Assembly (NCBI GenBank): GCA_963920575.1
Contig: OY986964.1
Span: 33,413,685 to 33,477,684 of the forward strand
Source: Narthecium ossifragum
Taxonomy: Eukaryota > Streptophyta > Magnoliopsida > Dioscoreales > Nartheciaceae
Length of the DNA stretch: 64,000 nucleotides
Reading direction: 5' to 3'
The position numbers and the translations under genes are program-made. Shown in pieces: positions 33,894 to 43,144 of this stretch (its first letter is position 1; every line of letters begins with the position of its first letter). Under the pieces are notes generated by a model. The model saw nothing but the letters and a program-made list of their open reading frames with translations. It was not told the DNA's origin and did no database searches.

Positions 33894-34347
33894 TGTGTCA
33901 TGTGATGGAGTTAAGATGGACCCTTCTAAGATAGAAGCTATTCTTAGTTGGCCCACTCCAAAGACTATTCATGATATCCGAAGTTTTCATGGGTTGGCAT
34001 CTTTTTATCGACGATTTATCAGAAACTTCAGCACCATTGTTGCACCATTGGTTGAATGTTTGAAAGGTGGAAGTTTCAAGTGGACTGATGAAGCCCAACA
34101 CAGTTTTGAAACTTTGAAGAAAAAGGTGACAGAAGCCCCAATCCTTGCTCTGCCGAATTTTGATGATGTGTTTGAGCTGGACTGCGACGCATCAAACGTG
34201 GGGATTGGAGCAGTCCTAAGTCAGGGAGGTAAGCCGATTGCTTTCTTTAGTGAAAAGCTTAATGATGTTCGGAAACGCTACTCCACATATGACAAGGAAC
34301 TCTATGCTTTGGTATGCACCCTGGACTATTGGAGCCATTAGTAGCCT
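33894..34347 (+). pseudogene. gypsy RT thumb and RNase H start
   Basis: Continues the pol frame after the solo [22 protein letters not shown] and [15 protein letters not shown] (RT thumb/connection), then [16 protein letters not shown], with RNase H catalytic Asp, and [13 protein letters not shown], with the catalytic Glu. It ends at two consecutive TAG codons (34339-34344) where the family has HYL-type residues. Confidence 0.85.
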
Positions 34348-35613
34348 AAGGAGTTTGTGCTATTTTCTGATCATGAAGCATTGAAATTTATTAATGGGCA
34401 ACACAAGCTGAATCGGCGGCATGCCACGTGGGTAGAGTCTCTGCAAGCCTTTTCTTTCACAATTAAGCATAAGGCTGGGGTTCAAAATAAGGTGGCAGAT
34501 GCTCTCAGTCGCAGGTATGCCTTACTCAGCAGCATGCAAGTGAAGATCGCGGGTTTTGAGGTCCTAAAAGAGCTCTATGAGGATGATCCTTTCTTTGGGC
34601 AGATTTTGTTAAAGTGCCGTACAGGGAATTTTAAAGACTTCTTAATGCAGGAGGGATTTCTTTTCAAGAATAACAGATTATGTATTCCTATATGTTCGTT
34701 ACGGGAAGCCATAATTTTGGAAGCACATGGGGGAGGTCTTGCAGGACATTTTGGAAGGGACAACACACTAGCTCTAGTCGCCGAGCACTTCTATTGGCCA
34801 AGGATGGAACGGGACATCATGAGGCATGTAGAGCGATGCAAGGTATGTCGCTTGGCTAAAATTCATGGTCAAAATACTGGGCTATATATTCCTTTACCTG
34901 TACCTGAAGTGCCTTGGGACGAAGTCAGTGTGGATTTTGTGTTAGGGCTGCCAAGGACACAAAGAGGAAAAGATTCTATTATGGTGGTCGTTGACAGATT
35001 TTCGAAGATGGCACACTTTATTCCCTGCAACAAGACATTAGATGCTTCTCATGTAGCTGATCTGTATTTTCGAGAGGTGGTGCGTCTACATGGCATACCT
35101 AAGACCATAGTTTCGGATCGGGATGTCAAATTTATGAGTCATTTTTGGAGGACTTTGTGGCGGAAGTTGGGCACTACATTACTCTTCAGCACATCCCACC
35201 ATCCACAGACAGATGGTCAAACGGAAGTCGTCAACAGAAGCTTGGGAAACTTATTGCGAAGTTTGGTAGGCAAACATATTCGGCAATGGGATTTAAAGCT
35301 GGCACAAGCTGAGTTCGCCTACAACAGATCGGTGAGCCAAACTACTGGTTGCAGCCCCTTTGAGACAGTATATGGACTTAATCCTTCGAGTCCTCTGGAT
35401 TTCTCTCCTATCGTAGCAGCAGGGCAGTTTAGTGGAGATGCAGATGAACGAGCCAAAGCCATAAAAAAATTGCATGCACAAGTTCGAGAATATATTATCA
35501 AGCAAAATGAGAAGTACAAAGAAAGGGCTAATAGGCACAGGAAGTCGGCGGCGTTTCAGGAAGGAGATTTGGTGTGGATCCATTTACGCAAGGAGCACTT
35601 TCCGGCTGGAAAG
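34348..35613 (+). pseudogene. gypsy RNase H end and integrase
   Basis: FSDHEALKFINGQHKLNRRH completes RNase H. Integrase follows: an HHCC zinc domain (HGGGLAGHFGR, WPRMERDIMRHVERCKVCRL), then the DDE core with VSVDFVLGLPR, TIVSDRDVKFMSHFW and the catalytic Glu in DGQTEVVNRSLGNLLRS. The C-terminal region reads VWIHLRKEHFPAGK and is cut at 35613 by the solo LTR 35614-37130. The DDE residues are present. Integrase would join cDNA to the host chromosome. Confidence 0.88.
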
Positions 35614-37130
35614 TGATAAGACTTGAAAAGTGCACAAAACACCCTTGTAATTTGGCTTTGTTGGGCCCCGAGCAATGTTGGACTGACTACTTTTATTCCA
35701 TTTCAGGTATAACAGACCCTTCTACGAGTTAGATCAACTTTGGCGCTAAAATAATGTATTTTGGCGATTTCTGGCAAGCCAGATCGATCGGACTCAACAG
35801 ACCCGAGCGATCCAACTCAACCAGCGATGGGGCAATGAACAACAGCCAGATCGATCAAACCCGGCATGACGGATCGATCCAGCACGGGACGTAGCATAAC
35901 AATATGTGCACGATCGATCCGACTACAATGACCCGATCGATCTGGCTTGGGCGTTACTCGAAACTTAAGGAGTCGGATCGATCCAACTCCAAAAGATGGA
36001 TCGATCCAACGCGGCCAGAGGCAAAGATCGACGGCTCTGATCTAATCCGTGGGAGGTTGTTTCTTGGGCTATAAGTAGTCATTGTTTAGGGTTTTTTGGG
36101 GGGGCTTTTTCCAGACGTTTTTGGGGAGAGTTTTTCTATCTTTTCTACATCTTTTCTTCGACGATTCTTTGGAGGAAATCCATGGCGGGAGGAGATCATC
36201 AACTTCTACCGATGGATTACCCCCTGAAGATGAGTAACTAAAACCCTAACCATGGGATTCTTATGATGTAACTAGGGTTTTTACTATGGATTTCTTAGAT
36301 CTAGGGTTTGTATACACGATTATTTGGCTTTTATGGATTGATTATATTTTCCTATATCTTGGTGTTGTTTTCTTGCTAGATGTATGAATCGTTCTTACTT
36401 GCACTTGATTCTAGAGCTTGTGTATGCTAGGGCTTGGATTGGATTTATCCAAATACGAGGACCATGCTAGTCCCATGGTATCTTGGATGAAATCTTCTTC
36501 GTGATTAGGGGTTGTATAGTGCTAGTCCCACTATAGTAGTGCTAGTCCCACTACGTTCCATCCCTAATCCTTCATGCATCTTACCTTTGTAGTTTCGGCC
36601 ATCGAGATGCTAAGTCATCTCGATATTACACCTAAATCCATATCTATGGCATGGTTTGCGATGAACTCATCTGAGTAAGAGGGTTCATTAGCAGTGAACG
36701 TAACTAATCATTCGGTCACTGATATTTCGTTAATTGTTCTTGCCGACAAGGAATCCTAAACAGAACTTGTCGAGTGATAAGGAGAACTAGCCATTACTTT
36801 ATCAACTTTTAGGAAGCCATTCATCGTGTTTGAATGCCCTGATCTTTGGAAAACCTGGTAGATCCTTAGTTACTGATTAAGAATCCTGTGGTCCTTTCTC
36901 TCATATTCATAAATCCTTTAGTTTAAGTTTAGTTTAATTTTAACTTGCAACCTTTTCTCAACTTATTAGTAGGAAATTTGCTAAGTATTTGATTTCAATC
37001 CCTTAAATCCCTGTGGACTCGACTCGGACTCTCCACTATCTACTAGTTCTTAGTAGTTAACATAGAGCACTGGAATATTTTGTAATTTTGGTCAGACTTG
37101 TTAAGCCACGACACTTTTCAAGTCGTATCA
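35614..37130. mobile_element. Solo LTR (Tat/Athila-like), 1.52 kb, nested in gypsy integrase
   Basis: Starts tgataagacttgaaaagtgc and ends acacttttcaagtcgtatca, with target duplication gaaag at 35609-35613 and 37131-37135. It is related to the LTRs of the 1519-9300 element: the same first and last ~22 bases apart from a few changes, and similar inner motifs such as ctagtcccac/ggttctagcac repeats and a gatcgatc cluster (35777-36009). It is a diverged member of that group and in the opposite orientation. Confidence 0.9.
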
Positions 37131-37135
37131 GAAAG

Positions 37136-37326
37136 CATGGTAAACTCAAGCCCAGGGCGGATGGTCCTTTCAAGTGCTGAAACGGATTGGAGATAACGCC
37201 TACAAAATCCAACTTCCAGGTAGCTATGGTGTCTCTTCGACCTTCAATGTTACTGATCTCTCGCCATACGTCGACGACCAATCAGTTGAAAGCTCGAGGA
37301 CGAGCTTCTTTCAACCGGGGGAGTAA
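37136..37326 (+). pseudogene. gypsy pol C-terminal tail
   Basis: HGKLKPRADGP followed, after loss of one T near 37170, by QVLKRIGDNAYKIQLPG and FNVTDLSPYV, the typical end of plant gypsy integrases. The frame ends FFQPGE with the stop formed by the first three bases of the 3' LTR (taa here; the 5' LTR has tga). The polypurine tract (accgggggag) encodes the last residues. Confidence 0.8.
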
Positions 37327-37836
37327 CACAGGAGCAGAGCTGGAAGAGATGGAGGTGGCAGAAGCAGAGCGGGAAACAGAGCACGGCGCGTCGCGTGCGT
37401 GAAGGAAGCCGGAAACAGAGCACGGCGTGGGCGCGTCGCGTGTGAGGAAGCAGAGCCTGACGCGGATTGCGGCGCAGGATCTAGTCAACGTGATGCTATT
37501 TAAATTTGGATTATAGTTTGGGTTCAGTTAGTTGGGTTCTAGTTTGGATCCTAGTGGGGTTTCTAGTTTGGAGTCTGGTTTAGTAAACTTAGTTGGATTA
37601 GACTTTTGTAAACCATATTTATGCAATAGCAAGTAGAACGAGGGGAGGCTTTTGATCATTGTTTTGAAGAAATTAACCCTAGGGTTGCTGCTCTCATAGA
37701 GAACGCCTTCTACGTTCTCTTCCTTATTGACAGGTTCTCTGCTCGCTGGTTCGTGGACTCGTCCAAGCGCGGGGAAGGCTTCGTCGACAAGGGACGAATA
37801 ATATTCTTCCATCTTCGACGACTGTTTCCGGCATCA
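37324..37836 (+). repeat. 3' LTR of the gypsy element
   Basis: Starts taacacagg (TG mutated to TA) and ends ccggcatca. It is one inner ~11-bp word shorter than the 5' LTR. Confidence 0.9.
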
Positions 37837-38238
37837 CCCTGGCTCATGGCCGTTGTCCGGTAGTAAGCAAGTCTCCATGGAACTCTGCTGTTCGTGCATG
37901 AAGTGTAGTTTGACTTGCTCATCTCCTAAACGTTATATACAGGCACTTTTGAATTAGATAGAATCAATGATTAAGTTAAAATTTTCGCTTTTGAGACGGT
38001 GGATTAAGGATTTAAAATGTTACTAGTAACAAAGTCAATGTGGCCTAAGAGGACGCGGCCCATGACCCTAGCCGGCTTAGGGCCCTGATCCAACTCCAAT
38101 AAACCCTTCAAGCAATGGCTCATGAAATAGTTATGGGTTCAAAGTGGCCCCATCTTGAGACCACCAGGTGCATGTATGTTTAAGGACTGAGGGCAGGGAC
38201 CAAATCTAAGACTGTTCTTCATCGACTTCGGATATCCG

Positions 38239-40020
38239 TTGATATCCTCTGTTTTAGCGAACATGATGAAGGGAACGCTCCAGGAGATCATAAGCTTAGA
38301 ACAGTTGGCGTTAATCACGGGAAGATCCATTCATCACAATATTGGGGCGGCACAAGAACTTCTTCATTCGATGAGGAAGGCGTTGAAGACTAATCCACTG
38401 ATGGCCATCAAAGTTGATATACGGGCAGCGTATGACTCGGTGAGCTGGGAATTTGTCCAGCGAGTACTCACTAGGATGGAGTTCTCTAAGAAGATGATTG
38501 ATTGGGTGATGGGTTGCATAACAATAGTGAGGTTCTCCCTCATTGTGAATGGCAAGGTGTGTGATTTTTTTCAACCGGCTTGCAGTCTCCGACAGGCTAA
38601 CCCAATTTCCCCGTACATGTTTGTAATTGTACAGGAGGTCCTGAGCAAACTACTTCAAATTCCACTGGTCGCTTTGGAAGGGGTGACATATCTTGATTCG
38701 TCTTTCAGGCTAAGTCATCTTTTATATGTCGACGACTTCCTGTTTGTTACTACATCTCGAAGATTGGAGGGCAAGAAGGTGGTGAACATGCTCCGGCATT
38801 ACAAGTTGTTGTCCAGGCTAGAGGTGAGCAAGGAGAAGTCTAGTATTAAGTTCTCTCCATTGGCATCTACCAAGCGGCGAAAGAAGCTCGCAAAGATCAT
38901 GGGTTTCACGGAGAAAGAGCATTGGCACTATCTTGGAGCCCCGTTAGAGGTGAGGGTGCTTAGAGCCCCAGACTTCAACTTCCTGCTGGATGCGGTACAA
39001 AGCAAGCTAGTGGTGTGGAGATGCCCAGTTAAAGCGGCCGCAAGCCGAACGATTTTGGTGCAGGCAGTCTTACAGGCGATGCCGGTCTTCGTCATGTCCT
39101 CCATACCCATACCGGCGTCAGTGCTGAACAAGTTATCTTCTCTAGCTCGTGGTTTTCTATGGCAGGGGAAGAGAGGAGGGCTATCCATTGTCGCCTTGGA
39201 GACGGTGTGCAGACACAAGATGGCGGGAGGGCTGGGGCTCAAAGATCCTCGAAGATGTCAATGGGCGCTTATGATGACGCGCGCGGCGAGTTTCCTAGAA
39301 GGCAAAGACTCCGTTTGGACGGCGTTGTGCAGAGCGAAGTATTCTTTTGAAGGTGGACTCCCAAGTGCTCGACAGATGTCCCCAGCATCCGGTTTGTGGA
39401 GATCGATTTGCAAAGCGGCCGAGATGCTTAGGAAAGGCTACACATGGGAACCAGGGCCGGGTTGCCAAGCTAGTATACTCACAGAGTGGTGGATGGGGGA
39501 GGGGCCTCTGAATACATATGCAATTATGATGGCCTCAGAGGAACCATTACTGAATACGAGGGTGGGGGAGCTTATTACTGAAGAAGGTATTTGGAACCGG
39601 GAGAGACTGGAGGAGCTCTTCCATCCTGAGGTGGTGGAGCATGTAGTGAGTGTCCTGCTGGCACGGCAGGAAGCAAGGGAGAAGCCAAGGTGGACATGGA
39701 ACTCATCCGGGAGAGTAACTTTAGCCTCATGCTATCGGATGCTTGAGCATTATGGTGGGATTCATAGTGATGAGGAGCGAATCAAATTGTGCAGGAGTGC
39801 TTGGTGTGCGCCTGCGGGGCCGCGAGTGCGTATGTTCCTATGGAAGGTGCTTCAACGAGGATGTCTCTCTGAAACTTGTGCTTGTCATCGGAACGAGTCT
39901 GCCCTCGGTGTCAGTTGGAGGATGAGATGCTGGAACATATATTTTTCCACTGTTGATATGCAAGGAGGGTTTGGCAAGGGGTCGTCGAGGGGGTTAACCA
40001 GTACCAGTGGGGGAGTTTAG
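38239..40020 (+). pseudogene. LINE ORF2: reverse transcriptase and zinc-finger region, copy B
   Basis: One 593-codon frame: ITGRSIHHNIGAAQELLHSM, IKVDIRAAYDSVSWEF, LRQANPISPYMF (normally LRQGDP), and LLYVDDFLFV (normally YADD). A thumb region follows, then the plant zf-RVT segment with AWCAPAGPRVRMFLWKVLQR. The last ~35 codons are out of frame with the expected CPRC/HIFFHC zinc residues, so a 1-base shift lies near 39890. The catalytic Asp pair is kept, but the Ala and GD substitutions suggest decay. Truncated at its 5' end, it could not transpose. Confidence 0.88.
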
Positions 40021-40077
40021 ATGAAATAGAGGATGCATTCTAGCTGCTTATGAAGCATGTGAAGACAAAGGATGATA

Positions 40078-40382
40078 TGTGAGGCCCGCTGGGTCTACCG
40101 TGGGACAAGATGCCTGCGCCTGGAGAGCAGGGCTGAGTCGAGTAGCCGGGTAAGCAATCCCACAACGCCTGGGTATGGTCCGGGGTTCGATATAAGTATA
40201 TAATAAGCCCTTAATAGACACAACGTGTTTTAAAGCCGTGATGGCAGTGATCCGTCATAAAACTCCAACGTTAAGCGTGCTCGACGTTGGAGTGATGGGG
40301 CGCGGCGCCGCTGGGCGGATCTTGGTCGGACCGGGAGCCCGCGGGCAGGGGCAAGGGCCCAGTGGAGGGCTGGGGTGTTACA
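40078..40382 (+). mobile_element. Cassandra-type TRIM solo LTR with 5S-rRNA-like core
   Basis: A 305-bp element, tgtgaggcccgc...ggggtgttaca, interrupting the LINE. Flanks tgata (40073-40077) and ggata (40383-40387) are a 5-bp duplication with one mismatch. Inside, gatccgtcataaaactccaa followed by cgttaagcgtgctc closely follows the 5S rRNA stretch GATCCCATCAGAACTCCGAAG and GTTAAGCGTGCTTG, which carries the internal pol III promoter. An upstream gttttaaagccgtgatggca word is also typical of Cassandra TRIMs. It has no coding capacity. By family, the 5S-like part would give pol III transcription; whether it is active here is unknown. Confidence 0.75.
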
Positions 40383-41020
40383 GGATACCCTAGTAAAATC
40401 TTTGATTGCTTGTACTATGTGGTGCCTATGGAAGGATTGGTGTAGAGTGGTGGCAAATGAGGACAACTATGAAGTTAGGGATGTCATTAGATCCATCAAG
40501 TGGCAAGCTAGAGAATTTTTGGTAGTTGACAAGGAAAAGAAAGGGGTAGTTAAAGCATTGGAGTGGGATGGCATTGTAATCCAAACAGACGCAGCGGTGA
40601 ATTTAGGAAGAGGCAAGGCGGGCATTGGGGCGGTGTGTGTGGATGAGGCGGATGTTATTATGTGGATGGAAGGCGGGTCGAGGGAGGTCTCGTTGATGAT
40701 TGCTGGGGAGCTCCATGCTATTGAGTTTGCGTTGAGGGAGGCTACGAAACGTGGATACAGTCGGGTTATAGTTGAGACAGATTCCTTGTTTGCTGCGAAC
40801 ATGCTAAAGGGCTTGATTCCGGTTGCTGGAGGAGACTGTGTGTATATTGTGCAAGAGATATGGTGGGCAAGACGCGGGTTTGTGGAAGTAGTGGTTAGAT
40901 ACATTCCCCGGGAAGAGAATGCTCGGGCAGACTGAGTCGCCAAAGAGGCCTTGGAGATAGACTCAGTGCTCACGGTTGAGGAGGCTGCCATGGGGTTTGT
41001 CTCTGGTAGTCTCATTGTTC
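40383..41020 (+). pseudogene. LINE ORF2 C-terminal RNase H domain, copy B
   Basis: Frame 40390-40935 reads VIQTDAAVNLGRGKAGIGAV (first RNase H Asp), ELHAIEFALREAT (Glu) and VIVETDSLFAANML (Asp), then YIPREENARAD at an in-frame TGA. The expected continuation (AKEALEIDS) follows the stop, so a single nonsense change truncates the last ~28 residues. It is the plant RVT_3 type RNase H that ends L1-like ORF2. Confidence 0.85.
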
Positions 41021-41306
41021 GGTGATGTAACCCTAGCCTTCTGGTTCAATTTGCCGAAGAAAAAGAAAAGAAAAAAAAGACTTCGGATATCGGTTTACAG
41101 CCAGAGTATTAAGATTTGGAAGAAGGAAATATACAACTAGGCCCTCTTTATTGTCGGAAATTAATGCCAAAATGAAACACCCAATGTCTTGACTCATGAC
41201 TACGTATTGAAAACAACAAAATGGCACCATCCTCACTCTGCAAACTTACACTAATAAATCATCATAGAGGAACCCACACAACTGAAACACAAGCCGGGCT
41301 CTTCCC

Positions 41307-41942
41307 TTATAAGCGGAAATAAGCAACAAGACGCATAAGCATGCTCCTGCCATGGACTCTACCTCTAATTGGAACTGGAGCAGGGCTCCGAGAAGGAGAC
41401 GGCGATGACATTGGCGGCACGCTGATGCCTCCGGAGACTGTGACTGCCAACTTCATCCCTTTGATGCAGTCGTTGGAAATCCCAGAGATGAAGTACCGAG
41501 ACCCTGTCCTGGAGAGGGCGATACTGGTGTTGCCATCTCGGTAGGTCTTGTTGCTCTTCGTGCAGGATTTGTAGCCTGACCGGCTCACCTCCTCTACGTC
41601 GTGTCTGCTGGGATTGTACCTGAACACTGTCCAATCAGATAATACAAGTCATTAAATTTTTTATTTGTGTATCAATCTAAGTTTTTTGGGATTAAAAAAT
41701 GATTTATAGTCCAGAGCAGAGGTTGAGAATTCGAATCCTGACTCCCTCAATACACTTTAATTAAGATGATGATGATGGGACTTACAGAGGGTATCGCCGA
41801 CGTTGAAGGTCTGGTTAGATGACCAGGCGTAGTAGTTGAAGCCAGGCCTCCAACCTGCGGCGCCGCCCACGATGTGTTTCATGGCGTAGGCCGGGACGGC
41901 GGTGGCGAGGAGGACCACCAGAAGAGCTGCGGCACAAGCCAT
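41307..41942 (-). CDS. Phytocyanin copy 2, copper Cys and second His lost
   Basis: Exon 1 is 41942-41786 and exon 2 is 41626-41307, phase-1 intron, 158 aa. Signal peptide (LLVVLLATAVPAYA), then VGGAAGWRPG, NYYAWSSNQTF and VGDTL, and in exon 2 YNPSRHDVEEVS with the first copper His kept. The next block is RYFISGISNDCIKGMK: the Cys ligand is Ser and the second His is Asp, while Met remains. A Ser/Pro-rich tail and a short basic end GRSMLMRLVAYFRL follow. The frame and splice sites are intact, so a copper-free secreted protein is possible, as in early-nodulin-like relatives. It lies just downstream (plus-strand sense) of LINE copy B. Confidence 0.82.
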
Positions 41943-42028
41943 TCTGGGTCTCTAATTAATTAAAGACACTCGTTAGGTCTTTGAAGGAGGAGGCAATGAC
42001 AGAGAAGCAATGACATCCTAACATGTTG

Positions 42029-42036
42029 TTATATAA
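42029..42036 (-). promoter_or_regulatory. TATA box of phytocyanin copy 2
   Basis: TTATATAA, 87 bases upstream of the ATG at 41942, within upstream sequence conserved with copies 1 and 3. Confidence 0.55.
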
Positions 42037-42239
42037 GCATTCCGACGAAGGGGCCTTTGACATGTTCGTTCTTTGCTGACGAGACTCTGCCATGGCGTCC
42101 TAACATGTCCTAATTCAGAAGTTCCAATTTTTCTTTCATTTTGCTTCGAATTAATATTCGAATATTGCATAAGCGCATCTTGTATAAAAACAATTTGGAT
42201 GACATGTTGTTGAGTTCTTTTTAGCAGGTCAAGTTTTGA

Positions 42240-43140
42240 TGGAGCAAGTAATGGACCGAGCAAATTATCTTTACAATATTGATTTGATGGTAAAGTTGCT
42301 ATACGTACGTAAAATTGATGTTTTGTGAGCACTAAATAAATGCTTCAAGAGAGGAAGCTTCCATGTTATTAATTTGCTCATTGACATAGATGATAATTGC
42401 CGAATACGTATCGGACATGTGTTTGAGAATATTCGGATTATTTTTGTATCTGACACGTATCGGCCGGATGCGGACAGGTGAATCAACTCATTGTTGCAAA
42501 AATAAACTAATGTGTGACCACCCATTCTCTTTAAAACTGGGCAGTACGCCCTGCGCCACCTCTTGCCAGCTGATCTGCTTCCACGTTCCCCTCTCTGGGA
42601 ATATATCCGATATGTAACTCCTTTTAAAAACCAGCCGCGGACCAGCAGAGCTCCTGAAGACGCCACATAAGATTGCTCGGCCATCCTCTTTGTCTCTGGC
42701 CCTCGAGGCGCTTCCTGGTAGAGATTTAAAGTCCTTGTTTAGTAGCAGATCGGATTCCCATTGATCGGAGAGAAAGGCCTCATTTCCTAGGAACAGTGGC
42801 TTAATGGACCCGGCCCATGACCCGGTTCAAGTCTGACCCAAGGCCGTTATCAAATGCCCATGGGCATTTTGCGGGCTTAATTGGAAGAACTACCGGCCAC
42901 TAGTGTGGTAGTGTCGCAGTTAACGTTTGCAACTTTTGGCGAGAGTTCTTGGTTTGGGACTTTTGCGGTGAAAAATTTGTGATTGTACGAGTTTTACTTC
43001 ATCCCATGCCGGAGTAAAGACTCTATTAATTTTATTTTATAAAAAAGGCCAACCGAAAAAGCCATTTATTTAAGGGGTATTAGGCCCCCTTCTTGTTCAG
43101 AGCTCCATGCATCTTGGTAAAAACACCACATTAACTGCTT
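42240..43140. other. Non-coding stretch between phytocyanin copy 2 and the minisatellite block
   Basis: No gene supported. 42780-42850 repeats the word (t)ggcttaatgg...cggcccatgacc, also seen at about 10700 and 28340. A short GC-rich region at 42540-42720 has a minus-strand open frame without recognisable domains. Confidence 0.3.
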
Positions 43141-43144
43141 CTAG

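Larger units (their letters stand above)
28366..37836 (+). mobile_element. Ty3/gypsy retrotransposon, defective, carrying two nested solo LTRs
   Basis: A 524-bp 5' LTR and a 513-bp 3' LTR with target duplication ccctg at 28361-28365 and 37837-37841. The order gag, protease, RT, RNase H, integrase is the Ty3/gypsy order. The zinc knuckle, the DGG protease and a short post-integrase tail without a clear chromodomain suggest a CRM- or Galadriel-like chromovirus; not certain. Damage: TGA in gag, YFND in RT, tandem stops after RT, a 1-base loss in the tail, and insertions at 31338-33888 and 35614-37130. By eye the LTRs show about nine substitutions and one ~11-bp indel, so it is older than the copia element. 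Confidence 0.92.
38237..41080 (+). mobile_element. 5'-truncated LINE, copy B, with poly(A) and 13-bp target duplication
   Basis: The LINE begins inside the RT domain and ends in an A-rich tail (41060-41080). The 13-bp duplication gacttcggatatc is at 38224-38236 and 41079-41091. It contains a Cassandra-type solo LTR at 40078-40382. It is the same insertion as the LINE in copy A, so it predates the duplication. Confidence 0.9.

Noticed and set aside
42797..42834. tRNA-like A and B boxes (tggcttaatgg, ggttcaagtct) suggesting a SINE
   Set aside because: The boxes are only about 16 bp apart, too close for a pol III promoter, and no A tail or flanking duplication is seen. The word recurs near 10700 and 28340 as part of the duplicated flank.
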